64,000 bases of DNA from Chitinophaga pollutisoli (lineage in GTDB: Bacteria > Bacteroidota > Bacteroidia > Chitinophagales > Chitinophagaceae): contig NZ_CP149822.1 in NCBI RefSeq assembly GCF_038396755.1, positions 4,618,001-4,682,000 of the forward strand, given 5' to 3'. The position numbers were made by a program, and so were the translations under genes. Numbering within the stretch: position 1 is the first letter of the stretch; each line of letters begins with the position of its first letter. The notes under the pieces are model-generated. The model was not told where the DNA came from and ran no database searches. It saw only the letters and a program-made list of their open reading frames with translations. Positions 52,021 to 62,314 of this stretch are shown here, piece by piece.

Positions 52021-53907
52021 TCAGGGTAAAACGGGCAGCAAAATCCGCGACGCGTTTGCCGCATTATGCCAGATGCTGATATCCGACGGCACGAAATCTT
52101 CCTTCCCTGCTTTGTAAATATCCGTAAAAGTCTGCGGATTCCGGTCGACCAGCGGGAACCAGGTGCTTTGGACCTGTATCATCAGCCGGTGCCCTTTTTT
52201 GAAGGTATGGGCCACGTCGGGCAGGGTGAACTTCACTGGCGTTACTTTCCCGGGAACGAAGGGTGCCGGCTGCGCGAAGCTTTCCCGGTATTTGCCGCGC
52301 ATCACTTCACCCCGCACCAGCATTTGATACCCGCCCATGGGATAAGTCGCGGAAACGTAGCGCGGATGGGCGGTAGGCGCGGGCGTTCCCCCGTAGCTGA
52401 AATCATCCGGGAACACGTCGATCACCTTCACGATAAAATCCGCGTCGGTAGTGCTGATGCTGGCCATCAGCTCGGCAACCACCGGCCCCGCGAGCGTCAG
52501 GTCTTCTGTCAGCTTCCCGGTCTGGAATACCAGCACATCGGGCCTCCGGGCCGCAAAGCGCTGATCGTCGGTCATGTAACTGATCGTGCGGGTATGATGG
52601 ATGTCGGAAGTATAAGGCACCGGCTTCGAAGGATCGCTGGTATAACGGCTGTATTCCGCACCGGCCGCGGGTTTGTTGAATGACAGACCTCCGCTGGGCT
52701 GGAGGTATATCGCTTTTTCCTGCACGCCTGCTGCGGGCCAGCTTTCGAACGTCCGCCACTGATTCGCCCCGGTAAAAAACACGGATGCCTCGGGAATGGC
52801 TTTTTCAGGCTCACCCAGCAGGTAGTGGTCGAAGAAGGGATGCTCGATATTATCCTGGTACCATTCGGCCGTATTGGCGCCGAATTGCAAGTTGCCCAGG
52901 TAGGTGCCGTCGTTGGTGGACCACTGGCCATGATACCACGGTCCCATTACGATGCGGTTGCTGATGCCGGGGTTTTGCTTTTCGATGGCCGCGTAAGTGG
53001 CCCAGGCGCCGAAGCAGTCTTCCGCGTCGAAAGTTCCTCCCACCACCAGCATGGCGGGCCGCAGCTTTTGCAGGTGCGGGCGCACGTTGCGGGCTTTCCA
53101 CCAGGCGTCGTAATCGGGGTGGTTATAGAGATCTTTCCAGAAAGCGATGCTGTCGCCCATCAGCTGCGCGATCTGCGGCAGGGTGCCGGCTTCCAGGAAG
53201 AATTTATAGTTGTCTTTCGTGGGGTAAGGATAACCGGTGGGGCCAACTGTCGTGGGATAGGGGCGCGGTTTGCCGAACCCGCTGTAGAAAGCGAAGGCGT
53301 CGTTGAGCATGAAAGCGCCGTTGTGGTGGAAATCGTCGCCGATGAACCAGTCTGTCACCGGTGCCTGGGGGCTCACGGCCTTCAGCGCGGGATGATGGCT
53401 CAGGGCGGCCATGGTGGAGTAGAAGCCGGGATAGCTGATCCCGGAAACGCCTACGTTGCCATTGTTGTTTTTGACGTTTTTCACCAGCCACTCGATGGTG
53501 TCGTAGGTGTCGGTGGATTCGTCCACCTCTTTCTTTTTGGGTGCTGGGTTATGCGGCCGTACGTCCACGAAAGTGCCTTCGCTCATCCAGCGGCCGCGGA
53601 CATCCTGCTTCACGATGATGTACCCTTTGCGGAGGTAGTGCGCGAAGCTGGCGCGCATTTTCGGGAACTGGCCGTCGCCGTAGGGCGCGCAGCTGTAGGG
53701 GGTGCGTTCCAGCAGGATGGGATGCTTGCCCGGCGCGCTTTTGGGCGAATACACGACCGTAAACAGGCGGGTGCCGTCGCGCATGGGGATCTGCAATTCC
53801 TGTTTGTCGTAATTGTCGCGCAGCCAGGAGGCTTCCGGTTCCTGCTGCGCCCTGCCGGCGGTGAATACCAGCATGGCCATGAATAAGGCCAGTGTCTGTT
53901 TGAACAT
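52021..53907 (-). CDS. CocE/NonD-family (S15-like) alpha/beta hydrolase, secreted
   Basis: A 628-residue exported hydrolase. After the signal peptide (FKQTLALFMAMLVFTAGRAQ) comes the alpha/beta domain: IPMRDGTRLFTVVYSP, VKQDVRGRWMSEG (oxyanion-hole Tyr/Arg region) and GVSGISYPGFYSTMAA with the nucleophile Ser. GGTFDAEDCFGAW provides the Asp and GPWYHGQWS the His. The C-terminal beta-domain (about 410-628) resembles X-Pro dipeptidyl peptidase. Relatives split X-Pro peptides, alpha-amino-acid esters (including beta-lactam side chains) or glutaryl amides. Substrate unknown. Confidence 0.9.
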   Translation of the reverse strand: MFKQTLALFMAMLVFTAGRAQQEPEASWLRDNYDKQELQIPMRDGTRLFTVVYSPKSAPGKHPILLERTPYSCAPYGDGQFPKMRASFAHYLRKGYIIVKQDVRGRWMSEGTFVDVRPHNPAPKKKEVDESTDTYDTIEWLVKNVKNNNGNVGVSGISYPGFYSTMAALSHHPALKAVSPQAPVTDWFIGDDFHHNGAFMLNDAFAFYSGFGKPRPYPTTVGPTGYPYPTKDNYKFFLEAGTLPQIAQLMGDSIAFWKDLYNHPDYDAWWKARNVRPHLQKLRPAMLVVGGTFDAEDCFGAWATYAAIEKQNPGISNRIVMGPWYHGQWSTNDGTYLGNLQFGANTAEWYQDNIEHPFFDHYLLGEPEKAIPEASVFFTGANQWRTFESWPAAGVQEKAIYLQPSGGLSFNKPAAGAEYSRYTSDPSKPVPYTSDIHHTRTISYMTDDQRFAARRPDVLVFQTGKLTEDLTLAGPVVAELMASISTTDADFIVKVIDVFPDDFSYGGTPAPTAHPRYVSATYPMGGYQMLVRGEVMRGKYRESFAQPAPFVPGKVTPVKFTLPDVAHTFKKGHRLMIQVQSTWFPLVDRNPQTFTDIYKAGKEDFVPSDISIWHNAANASRILLPVLP

Positions 53908-53990
53908 GTCTTCTAAATTGATAGTGATAAATATACTCCATCTGCCTCACATGAGAAGATTTTGCTAACTTCCGGCTTCAAACCGCATCT

Positions 53991-54500
53991 ATGTCCAGAC
54001 CCGCAAACACGGAGTATGCCGCGTTTTACGAAACCTACGTGCGCAAAGTGTCCGAAGATGACCTCACCGCCGCATTCCGCAAGCACACCGCCAACCTGCT
54101 CACCTTCCTCACTACCGTTCCCGCCCAGCGCCGCGATTACGCCTATGCTCCCGGCAAATGGACGATCAAACAGGTATTGCAGCACATGATCGACGCCGAG
54201 CGCGTATTCGCCTACCGTGCCCTGAACTTCGCCCGGAAAGACCCGAATGCGTTGCCCGGGTTCGATGAAAACGAATTCGCCGAAGTGGCGCGCGTAGATC
54301 ACCGCGAATGGAATGATATGGTGGAAGAATTCCAGTTCGTCCGCAACGCGTCCGATCTATTCTTCCGCTCGCTGAACGAAGAAGAGCTCGCCCGCACCGG
54401 CGTTGCCAGCGGCAAACCCGTGAGCGTCAGGGCATTGGGGTTCATCATGATCGGCCACGCCATCCATCACACGGAAGTAGTGAAGGAAAGATATCTGTAA
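53991..54500 (+). CDS. DinB-family protein
   Basis: A 169-residue four-helix-bundle protein of the DinB/YfiT superfamily. KWTIKQVLQHMIDAERVFAY carries the first metal-binding His, and FIMIGHAIHHTEVVKERYL carries the last two, the typical three-His site. Some members are thiol-dependent transferases; most have no known role. It is divergent from the CocE/NonD hydrolase with 83 bases between. The next gene, for a beta-helix protein, starts 62 bases downstream. Confidence 0.9.
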   Translation: MSRPANTEYAAFYETYVRKVSEDDLTAAFRKHTANLLTFLTTVPAQRRDYAYAPGKWTIKQVLQHMIDAERVFAYRALNFARKDPNALPGFDENEFAEVARVDHREWNDMVEEFQFVRNASDLFFRSLNEEELARTGVASGKPVSVRALGFIMIGHAIHHTEVVKERYL

Positions 54501-54562
54501 AGCAATATACTATCACTCCGGGCCGGTAAAAACCGGTAGTATTACGGAAATTTATTTCCACG

Positions 54563-56089
54563 ATGAAAATCAGCTACGCCCTTGCCGCTTGCCTCTGCGC
54601 CGGGATGGCCGCACATGCGCAGGAATCTCCGCTCTGGAACGAGTTTGTGGCCTCCCGCGCTTCCGGCCGCACCGCCACGCTGCCGGATTTCTCCTGGGCA
54701 GGGTACCACTTCTCCGAAAAAGAACTGCCTAACGGCGCATCGAAAAAAGTATTCAACGTTAAGGATTACGGCGCACTGCCAAACGATGACCGCTACGACG
54801 ACGACGCCATCCAACTGGCCGTTCGCGCCGCCGAAGCCCACCCGGGCGGAGGGATCGTCTTCTTCCCGGCCGGGAAATTCCTCATCTGTCCTGATGAAGA
54901 CCAGTCCAGACGCATCACCATCCGCCAATCGGGCATCGTGCTGCGGGGATCGGGAACCGGCGCCAACGGCACCGAGATCTTCGCCAACAAAATGCGCATC
55001 GGTACCCGGCAGTTCCGCTTCGAACCTGAGAAGCGCAATGTTCGCAAACTTGCCGTGATCCACGGATCCGCCAACCTCGGCAGCCACTGGGTGTCCGTGG
55101 AAGACGCATCGGAACTCAAAGCCGGGCAGGACGTCACCCTCCGCCACAAAAGCGAGGCCTTCACCCGGCGGTACTTCGCGCCGCAGGAGCTGCATAAGGA
55201 CTGGACGCGCCTCTTTGGCGCCAACGGCGGCATGAACATCCAGGAAATCCACACCATCGCCGAAGTGAAAGGCAACCGCGTGCGCTTCGCCAACCCGCTC
55301 CACATCGCGATCGAACCGGTAGATGGCCACGACTTCATCCTCGAAAGCTTCGACGCGCTGGAGGAATGCGGTATCGAGGGTATCCGTTTCACCGGCAACT
55401 GGAACAGCTATCCGGAGGAATTCGTTCATCATAAGGACAGTATCCACGACGCAGGATGGTGCGCCGTGGCGATGGAATTCGTAAAAGATTCCTGGGTTCG
55501 CGATTGCGTGTTCGACCACTGGAACGAAGGCGTCTTCATCCGCGCGGGCTACCGCATTACTTTGACGGGCGTTCAGTTCGGCGGGAAGGGCGGCCACAGC
55601 ACGATCCATGCGCGCTCGGGTTATGGTGTGCTCATCAAAAACTGCGATTTCCTGTCGGGGCACCACGGTCCCGGAACGGGCTATACCGGCGTCAATACCG
55701 TGGTAACGTCGTGCCGCATGGCGGTGGATCAGAATATCGACAGCCATTCCGGCCAGCCCTACGCTACGTTGTTCGATAACGTGCGCGGCGGCGTGTTCCG
55801 CAATATCGGCGGGCCCCAGCCCGGGTTCCCCCATCATGGCCGCGATCTCGTTTTCTGGAACTTCGAGCATCGCTCTACCTGGGATTTTACCTACGATTTC
55901 TGGGATTTGCAGAAAAGGAAGAACCATACCTTCGCGCAGCCGGTTTTCGTCGGGTTCCAATCCGATAGGAAGATCGCGTTCAAAAACGAAGGGACGAATG
56001 AATCGACGGGCAGGCCCGTGGAGCCCCGCAGCCTGTTTGACGCGCAACTGGCGCTACGATTGAAAGCGGGGGATGCGGCATCGAAATAA
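54563..56089 (+). CDS. Secreted right-handed beta-helix protein (pectate-lyase-like)
   Basis: A 508-residue exported protein. The signal peptide is KISYALAACLCAGMAAHAQ. VFNVKDYGALPNDDRYDDDA is the N-terminal Pectate_lyase_3/epimerase-type motif, where each strand begins a helix rung. Repeating strands (GIVLRGSGTGANGTEIF, GIEGIRFTGNWNSY, SWVRDCVFDHWNEGVFIR, GVLIKNCDFLSGHHGPGTG, GVFRNIGGP) build the helix. It could be a polysaccharide lyase, epimerase or glycosidase. Likely catalytic acids and His (DQNIDSHSG) are visible but no family can be fixed. It ends in a bidirectional terminator. Confidence 0.82.
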   Translation: MKISYALAACLCAGMAAHAQESPLWNEFVASRASGRTATLPDFSWAGYHFSEKELPNGASKKVFNVKDYGALPNDDRYDDDAIQLAVRAAEAHPGGGIVFFPAGKFLICPDEDQSRRITIRQSGIVLRGSGTGANGTEIFANKMRIGTRQFRFEPEKRNVRKLAVIHGSANLGSHWVSVEDASELKAGQDVTLRHKSEAFTRRYFAPQELHKDWTRLFGANGGMNIQEIHTIAEVKGNRVRFANPLHIAIEPVDGHDFILESFDALEECGIEGIRFTGNWNSYPEEFVHHKDSIHDAGWCAVAMEFVKDSWVRDCVFDHWNEGVFIRAGYRITLTGVQFGGKGGHSTIHARSGYGVLIKNCDFLSGHHGPGTGYTGVNTVVTSCRMAVDQNIDSHSGQPYATLFDNVRGGVFRNIGGPQPGFPHHGRDLVFWNFEHRSTWDFTYDFWDLQKRKNHTFAQPVFVGFQSDRKIAFKNEGTNESTGRPVEPRSLFDAQLALRLKAGDAASK

Positions 56090-56107
56090 GACATCCTGAT
56101 AAAAGAT

Positions 56108-56137
56108 AAGGCCGCCCGTAAAGCAGGCGGCCTTTTT
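56108..56137. terminator. Bidirectional intrinsic terminator
   Basis: AAGGCCGCC (56108-56116) pairs with GGCGGCCTT (56126-56134), flanked by Ts downstream. It lies between the convergent beta-helix and barrel genes. Confidence 0.8.
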
Positions 56138-56156
56138 ATGTTTCGGAATGGCGGAA

Positions 56157-58976
56157 TTACCACATGAACATATCCATCCCGCGCGCGCCGTCGCGGCGGC
56201 GGTTGCTGCCGATCTTGGAACCGAATTTGGCGAAGTTGTAGGTGAAGGACAGCATGAAATACTGGTCCACCATGTCGGTGCGCGTATCGAATGTGCCCAG
56301 TTCTGTCACCATGCGGCGGATATTGGTATTCTGGCGGAACAGGTCGTATCCGTATAGTTTCAGGTTGGCGGCCCTGTTCATGAACTCGTACCCGATGGCG
56401 GCGCTGTAAACGGCCACGCCTTTCTTGAACCCGGGCGCGATATTGGCGTTGTAGTTGTAGGCGAGGTCGTTTTCAATGAAGAAATTCTTCGGCCAGTACA
56501 GGGTGCCGCCAGCATTGGCGCGCTGCGAGAAGTTGCTCGTTTTTACGCTGGTGCGGTTGTTGGTAACCTGGCTGTAGCTGGGACGGTAGTTCAGGGTCAG
56601 GTCCAGCAGTTCTTTCCAGGAGAAAGACGCATTGACGTTCGGGCCCAGCATCAGGTTCTTGCTCACGTTCTTATGCACCGCCGTATCGCCCCGCACGTTA
56701 TTGATGTTCGAGTAGTTAACATTGTTGGAATAATTACCGAAAGCGCCGCCGTTTACCCGGAACTGGTAATCTTTCTTCACTTTATTGTAGCTGAGGTTGA
56801 TATGGCCGTTGAAGTTGTACACCCCGTCTACGTTGATCGTTTGCGTCACCTGGCTGCCGTCGCTGTTCACTTTGGTGTAGGTCGACATGCTGTTGTTCAC
56901 CGGGCGGTAGCCGATGTTGCTGAACATCCCGAACCCCTTGGGCGAAAACTTATTATAGCCGATATTGAACATCTGTGAAAACGTCGTTTTCAAATCGGGG
57001 TTCCCCAGCCGGATATTGAGCGGGTTGCTGTTGTCCGGAACGGGTTGTAGCTGCTCGATGGAAGGCTGTTGCGTGTGGGCGTTGTAGCTAAACGACAACT
57101 GTCCCTTGTTGGGCATCGTCCAGTTGATTCGGGTGTTCGGGTTGAAGTTGGTCTGCTCCTGCCGGAAATTCTCGCTCGTGTACGCATTGAGGTTTTCCAG
57201 GCTGTTGAAAAGGACGCCGCCGCCGATGGTGGCGTTGATGGTCTTCTTTTTGTTGCTGAACTGGAAATTTACAGTCGGAGAGTGCGTGGATTGTTTGTTG
57301 TTGAAACGGTTGGAATAAAGGCTGTCGAATTCATTATACCCTTTCTCCAACTCATCGAAATTAAACGTTTCCCGGCTGGAATTATTGATGCCATGCCGGA
57401 AGCTGTACCCAAAGTTCATGCGCCACCGTTCACTGATGGGCTCTACATATGTGATACCCAGATCGTAGCTCTCGTTCCTGCCGGAAGTGACGCTGCGCTG
57501 GTCGAGAATATTCGTGGAATCCAGGAGGTTATTGACGAAAAACTGCTGGTCGGAATAGTTGAAGGCATTGCCGCTGTTGTTGCCGTAATCGCCGCGGAAC
57601 CGGAGGCTGATGCTTCTGCCTTTTTTATTGAGGGTACGCATGGCGTTGAGGTCCAGCGAGAAGGAGTTCTGGTCGTTTTTGGAGATGTTCCGGCCGTTCC
57701 GTTCGTTGGCTTTTTCGTCGAGGTCGCGGTAAGTGACTTCTTCGCTGGTGGTGTTGGAACTTTGCCGCGTATTGGAGAAACGGGGCGCCACGCTCAGGAT
57801 GGTCACGGAATCCAGTTGGTATTCCATGTTCAGGCTGATGTTGTGCGATTGATTTCTCCCATATCCGCCACGGTTGCCGAGTACGCTGCGGCCATCGTTA
57901 TACCGGTTTTCGGAAATCGTGTTGAATTTCGAATGCGTATTGTTGAACTGGTAACTGGTGTTGGATTTCATGTCTTTGGTCCATTCGTCGTTATAGTTCA
58001 CGCCTACCATGGAGCCGGTGCGGATGCCTTCGCCGCCGCCGCCGAAGCTGATGCCGTTAACGCTCATACCGCCGCTGCCGGCAGAAACCGTCATGCTGCC
58101 GCCGCGCATGGGGGCGGCAGACATCACCTCGTTCACGGAAAAACCCATCTTGTTCAGGTTGTTGGAAGAACCGAGCACGCTGATCTGCCGCGCGCCGTTG
58201 AAGAAGCTCAGCATCCCGCTGGCGTCGTACCGCTCGTCGGTTCCATATCCGCCGGTTATCCTGCCAAACAGTCCTTTCTTTTTATCCGGTTTGAGGGTGA
58301 AGTTGATGGTCTTGTCTTCCCCGTCTTTTTCGATCCCCATTTTGGATTCTATTTTCGTTTTGGTGTCAGATACCTGCACTTTGTCGATGATGTGGGTGGG
58401 AAGGTTTTTCAGGGCGATTTTGGAGTCGCCCCCGAAGAAGTCGCGCCCGTCAACCATGATCCGGGATACGGGTTTCCCGTTCACGGTGATCTTCCCGTCC
58501 TGGTCGATGTCCACGCCCGGGAGTTTCTTCAGCAGTTCTTCCACCACGGCGTTGGGCCGGGTCTTAAACGCGTCTGCGTTAAACTCGATCGTGTCTTTCC
58601 GGATGGTGATCGGAGGACGGTTCCCCGCCACTTCGACCACGCCCAGTTCGCGGGGCGCCGGCGCCAGGTTGATACGACCCAGATCGGACCGGTCGGTGCC
58701 TACGATCTGGATCCAGGTGCGGTAACCGGTGTAGGAAACCAGTACGCGGACCGGCTTGCCGGCCGGGAGCCCCGTGAGGCGGAAAGCACCCTTTTTGTCG
58801 GACAGGGTATAAGTGATCAGGCTGCTGTCTTTCGGGTCCTGGGCGGTGATGGTGGCCATTTCCAACAGCTCGCTGCTGGCGGAATCGGCTACGGCGCCTT
58901 TGATTTCGGTACGCTGCTGGGCTACAGCAGTGAAACAAAACAAACAGAGGAATACTACAATTGCATTACGGTACAT
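56157..58976 (-). CDS. Outer-membrane beta-barrel protein with carboxypeptidase-like and plug domains (TonB-receptor-like)
   Basis: A 939-residue outer-membrane protein. Signal peptide (NAIVVFLCLFCFTAVAQ), CarboxypepD_reg-like domain (about 22-110), plug-like region (about 130-230: VEELLKKLPGVDIDQDGKIT, VNGKPVSRIMVDGRDFFGGD) and a large barrel to the C-terminus. The middle has a Gly/Ser-rich loop (MSAAPMRGGSMTVSAGSGGM). There is no SusD partner and no TonB box was recognised. This type is widespread in Chitinophagaceae and its ligands are mostly unknown. The C-terminus GARGMDMFMW is unusual. Confidence 0.88.
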   Translation of the reverse strand: MYRNAIVVFLCLFCFTAVAQQRTEIKGAVADSASSELLEMATITAQDPKDSSLITYTLSDKKGAFRLTGLPAGKPVRVLVSYTGYRTWIQIVGTDRSDLGRINLAPAPRELGVVEVAGNRPPITIRKDTIEFNADAFKTRPNAVVEELLKKLPGVDIDQDGKITVNGKPVSRIMVDGRDFFGGDSKIALKNLPTHIIDKVQVSDTKTKIESKMGIEKDGEDKTINFTLKPDKKKGLFGRITGGYGTDERYDASGMLSFFNGARQISVLGSSNNLNKMGFSVNEVMSAAPMRGGSMTVSAGSGGMSVNGISFGGGGEGIRTGSMVGVNYNDEWTKDMKSNTSYQFNNTHSKFNTISENRYNDGRSVLGNRGGYGRNQSHNISLNMEYQLDSVTILSVAPRFSNTRQSSNTTSEEVTYRDLDEKANERNGRNISKNDQNSFSLDLNAMRTLNKKGRSISLRFRGDYGNNSGNAFNYSDQQFFVNNLLDSTNILDQRSVTSGRNESYDLGITYVEPISERWRMNFGYSFRHGINNSSRETFNFDELEKGYNEFDSLYSNRFNNKQSTHSPTVNFQFSNKKKTINATIGGGVLFNSLENLNAYTSENFRQEQTNFNPNTRINWTMPNKGQLSFSYNAHTQQPSIEQLQPVPDNSNPLNIRLGNPDLKTTFSQMFNIGYNKFSPKGFGMFSNIGYRPVNNSMSTYTKVNSDGSQVTQTINVDGVYNFNGHINLSYNKVKKDYQFRVNGGAFGNYSNNVNYSNINNVRGDTAVHKNVSKNLMLGPNVNASFSWKELLDLTLNYRPSYSQVTNNRTSVKTSNFSQRANAGGTLYWPKNFFIENDLAYNYNANIAPGFKKGVAVYSAAIGYEFMNRAANLKLYGYDLFRQNTNIRRMVTELGTFDTRTDMVDQYFMLSFTYNFAKFGSKIGSNRRRDGARGMDMFMW

Positions 58977-59202
58977 GGAGGTATAATGGTTTCGGATAGC
59001 AAATTACGAAAGATTCGTAGATAGACGAAATGAATAGTTAAAAGATGCATGAACGGAAAAAATCCATACGCAAGCGGCGGAAATTATTAAGCTGGAAACG
59101 GTCATGATGATGCAGCGTGTTGATTGACAATTATTTAGATTGCTCCGGCGGTTATTATATACCAGCCGGTAGCGTTTTGCATATAATAGGCATGCCAACA
59201 TG

Positions 59203-59235
59203 AAAAAAAGGGTGACTATCTGATAGTCACCCTTT
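59203..59235 (-). terminator. Intrinsic terminator of gcvP
   Basis: AAAGGGTGACTA (59207-59218) pairs with TAGTCACCCTTT (59224-59235) around TCTGA. On the minus strand the stem runs into seven Ts (A run 59203-59209). The remaining gap 58977-59202 holds no supported gene. Confidence 0.85.
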
Positions 59236-59261
59236 CATTATATGATTTCGAAGTATTCCGG

Positions 59262-62138
59262 TTAAGCTTCGGCTTCTGCGTATGCGCTGGTAGGTTCGCA
59301 GGTGCAGATGAGGTTACGGTCGCCGAAGGTGTTGTTCACGCGGGACACAGAGGGCCAGAACTTGCTGGTTTTCACATAATCAAGCGGGAAGGCGGCTTGC
59401 TGGCGGCCATAGGGGCGCGTCCACTCGTCGGCGGTGATCACGGCCTGGGTATGGGGCGCGTTTTTCAGCACGTTGTTGGCTTTGTCTGCCTTGCCGTCTT
59501 CTACCGCGCGGATTTCTTCGCGGATGGAGAGGAGGGCGTCGCAGAAGCGGTCCAGTTCGGCTTTGTCTTCACTTTCCGTAGGCTCGATCATGATGGTGCC
59601 CGGCACCGGGAAGCTCATGGTGGGCGCGTGGAAGCCGTAGTCCATCAGGCGTTTGGCCACATCTTCCGCTTCAACGCCTGCGGAGGCTTTGAAGGGGCGG
59701 AGGTCCACGATGAATTCGTGGGCGCAGGTGCCGCTCACGCCGGTATACAGGATATCGTAGGCGTTTTCGAGCCTTGCCTTCATGTAGTTGGCATTGAGGA
59801 TCGCGTATTCCGTGGCGTTTTTCACACCGGTACGGCCCAGGAGGCGGATGTAAGCGTAAGAGATGAGGAGGATGGAAGCGCTGCCGAAAGGAGCGGCGGA
59901 TACCGCGTGCGCCTGCTTGCTGCCGTTGGTCTGCAGGTCAACGTGGCCGGGCAGGAACGGTGCGAGGTGTTTGGCTACGCAGATGGGGCCCATACCGGGG
60001 CCGCCGCCGCCATGCGGAATGGCGAAGGTCTTGTGCAGGTTCAGGTGGCAAACGTCGGCACCGATGAGGCCAGGGGCGGTGAGGCCCACTTGCGCGTTCA
60101 TGTTGGCGCCGTCCATATAAACCTGTCCGCCGTTGTCGTGGATGATCTGACAAGCCTCTTTCACACCTTCTTCGTAAACGCCGTAGGTGGAAGGGTAAGT
60201 GATCATGACGCCGGCGAGGTTGTCTTTATGTTGTTCCGCTTTCGCTTTCAGGTCGGCGATATCGATATAACCGTTTTCCAGTGCTTTCACGATCACTACC
60301 TTATAACCGGCCATCACAGCGGAGGCGGGGTTGGTGCCGTGCGCGGAGATGGGGATGAGGATGATATTGCGGTGTGCTTCGCCACGGCTTTCGTGGTAAT
60401 TGCGGATGGCGAGCAGGCCGGCATATTCGCCCTGGGCGCCGGAGTTGGGCTGCAGGGAACATGCGTCGAACGCGGTGATTTTGCAGAGATAATCGCTCAG
60501 TTCCTGTACGATCTGGAGGTAACCGCCTGCCTGGTCGGCGGGGGCGAATGGGTGCATTTTGCTCCAGTGGCTCCAGCTCAGCGGGATCATTTCGGTGGCT
60601 GCGTTCAGTTTCATGGTGCAGGAACCGAGGGAGATCATGGAAGTATTGAGCGACAGGTCTTTATTTTCCAGCCATTTGATATAGCGCATCATTTCCGTTT
60701 CGCTGTGGTGGCTGTTGAAGACTGGGTGCAGCAGGAAGGGGCTGGTGCGCTGGAGGTCAGCGGGGATGCCGCTGGCGGCGCTTTCCACTTCGGCTTCGGT
60801 TACGTGGCCGGCGTTGAATACGGCGAGAATGGCGTTTACATCGGCCACAGACGTGGTTTCGTCGATGGAGATGCCTACCTGGGTGTTGGAAACCTTGCGG
60901 AAGTTGATGCCGGCAGCCTGTGCTTTCGCGTGGGTGGCGGGTGCGTCGGTTACGGAAAGGGTGAGGGTGTCGAAGTGCCCGTTATTCACGGTCTGAACGC
61001 CTGCAGCGGCCAGTTTTGCTTTCAGCGCGGAGGCCAGCAGGGCGGCTTTGAGGGCGATATTTTTCAGTCCTTCCGGCCCATGGAACACCGCGTACATGGC
61101 GGCCATGTTGGCGAGGAGGGCCTGGGCGGTACAGATATTGGAAGTCGCTTTTTCGCGTTTGATGTGCTGCTCGCGGGTCTGGAGTGCCATGCGGAGGGCG
61201 CGCTGGTTTTGCGCGTCGATGCTCACACCGATGATACGGCCGGGGAGGGCGCGCTTGAATTCATCTTTAGTGGAGAAGAAGGCCGCGTGTGGTCCGCCGA
61301 AGCCCAGGGGGACACCGAAGCGCTGCGCGCTGCCCAGCGCCGCGTCTGCTCCCAGTTCGCCCGGAGGCGTGAGGAGCGTCAGCGCCAGCAGATCGGTAGC
61401 CATGGCAACATAAGCGCCTGCGCCATGTACGGTGTCGATGAAAGTGCGGTAGTCGGCCACGGTGCCCTCGGCGCCGGGGTATTGCACCAGCGCACCGAAG
61501 AACGATTCGTCGATGGCCACGGTTTCATAGTTACCGAAAACCACCTCGATCTGCAGCGGCGTGGCGCGGGTAAGCACCACGTCTTTGGTCTGCGGCATCA
61601 CGCGCTCGTCCACGAAGAACTTGCCGCGGCTGATATGATCATGATCCTTGTTCAGTGCGTTGAAGAACATCGTCATCGCTTCCGCTGCGGCGGTAGATTC
61701 GTCGAGCAGCGAGGCGTTGGCGATGGGGAGGCCGGTGAGGTCGCTCACCATGGTCTGGAAATTCAGGAGGCTTTCCAGGCGGCCCTGGCTGATCTCGGCC
61801 TGGTATGGCGTGTATTGGGTATACCATCCCGGATTCTCGAATATGTTGCGCAAAATCACGCTCGGCGTGATCGTGTCATAATAACCCTGGCCGATGTAAT
61901 TCTTGAATACTTTATTCTTCAGCGAAATATCCTTCAGCATGCCCAGGTATTCATGCTCGCTCATCCCTTCAGGAATGGCCAGCTCGTGCTGCATCCGGAT
62001 GGAGGCGGGTACCGTTTTGCCCGTCAGTTCATCCAACGATCCGATTCCGATCTTTTCGAGCATGGCGCGGGTTTCCGCATCATTGGGCCCGATGTGGCGG
62101 CCAATGAATGCATGCTTGAATGTATTCAATAAATTCAT
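59262..62138 (-). CDS. gcvP: Glycine dehydrogenase (decarboxylating), P-protein of the glycine cleavage system
   Basis: A 958-residue PLP enzyme, full length, combining both halves of the P-protein in one chain. It decarboxylates glycine and passes aminomethyl to the lipoyl H-protein. [20 protein letters not shown] is the N-terminal motif. [20 protein letters not shown] and [18 protein letters not shown] belong to the first half. The Schiff-base Lys is in [20 protein letters not shown]. It acts with GcvH and GcvT, absent here, and needs the lipoate made by the LipB pathway. Start ATG 62138 lies 32 bases from a consensus promoter. Confidence 0.97.
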   Translation of the reverse strand: MNLLNTFKHAFIGRHIGPNDAETRAMLEKIGIGSLDELTGKTVPASIRMQHELAIPEGMSEHEYLGMLKDISLKNKVFKNYIGQGYYDTITPSVILRNIFENPGWYTQYTPYQAEISQGRLESLLNFQTMVSDLTGLPIANASLLDESTAAAEAMTMFFNALNKDHDHISRGKFFVDERVMPQTKDVVLTRATPLQIEVVFGNYETVAIDESFFGALVQYPGAEGTVADYRTFIDTVHGAGAYVAMATDLLALTLLTPPGELGADAALGSAQRFGVPLGFGGPHAAFFSTKDEFKRALPGRIIGVSIDAQNQRALRMALQTREQHIKREKATSNICTAQALLANMAAMYAVFHGPEGLKNIALKAALLASALKAKLAAAGVQTVNNGHFDTLTLSVTDAPATHAKAQAAGINFRKVSNTQVGISIDETTSVADVNAILAVFNAGHVTEAEVESAASGIPADLQRTSPFLLHPVFNSHHSETEMMRYIKWLENKDLSLNTSMISLGSCTMKLNAATEMIPLSWSHWSKMHPFAPADQAGGYLQIVQELSDYLCKITAFDACSLQPNSGAQGEYAGLLAIRNYHESRGEAHRNIILIPISAHGTNPASAVMAGYKVVIVKALENGYIDIADLKAKAEQHKDNLAGVMITYPSTYGVYEEGVKEACQIIHDNGGQVYMDGANMNAQVGLTAPGLIGADVCHLNLHKTFAIPHGGGGPGMGPICVAKHLAPFLPGHVDLQTNGSKQAHAVSAAPFGSASILLISYAYIRLLGRTGVKNATEYAILNANYMKARLENAYDILYTGVSGTCAHEFIVDLRPFKASAGVEAEDVAKRLMDYGFHAPTMSFPVPGTIMIEPTESEDKAELDRFCDALLSIREEIRAVEDGKADKANNVLKNAPHTQAVITADEWTRPYGRQQAAFPLDYVKTSKFWPSVSRVNNTFGDRNLICTCEPTSAYAEAEA

Positions 62139-62169
62139 GATGTAAGCAGGTATTAATTGAAAGAATGCG

Positions 62170-62201
62170 CAAAGCTATGATGTTTTTCCACAATGGCCAA
62201 A
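62170..62201 (-). promoter_or_regulatory. Promoter of gcvP
   Basis: On the minus strand TAGCTTTG (62170-62177) matches TAnnTTTG, and TTTG (62198-62201) lies 20 bases upstream. The -33 box overlaps the left arm of an inverted repeat, GGCCAAAATA (62195-62204) with TATTTGGCC (62232-62240), one base looped out, with CCTAC/GTAGG nested inside; this could be an operator. Confidence 0.65.
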
Positions 62202-62290
62202 ATACCCGGCCTACAGGGGATGTAGGCTTGATATTTGGCCTGCTTTCAGGACATGGTTTGTCATGGAATTTTCATAACGGGGGATTATCC

Positions 62291-62298
62291 TATTTTTG
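62291..62298 (+). promoter_or_regulatory. -7 promoter element of the YkgJ-family gene
   Basis: TATTTTTG matches TAnnTTTG, 16 bases before the ATG at 62315. No TTTG at the usual upstream distance was seen. Confidence 0.5.
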
Positions 62299-62314
62299 CA
62301 TCCAAATAGTGAAA

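Noticed and set aside
59004..59201. A 65-codon minus-strand ORF upstream of the barrel gene
   Set aside because: It has no recognisable signal or motif, lies in an AT-rich gap, and runs into the gene's promoter region.
59397..62132. A 911-codon open frame on the strand opposite gcvP (and a 651-codon one opposite the barrel gene at 57069-59024)
   Set aside because: Long antisense frames are expected opposite GC-rich coding sequence. Neither shows protein-family motifs, a plausible start or its own promoter, while the minus-strand genes match known families throughout.
62139..62260. A glycine riboswitch upstream of gcvP
   Set aside because: The region between the promoter -7 box and the gcvP ATG is only about 28 bases, too short for a glycine aptamer, and the inverted repeat lies upstream of the start site.
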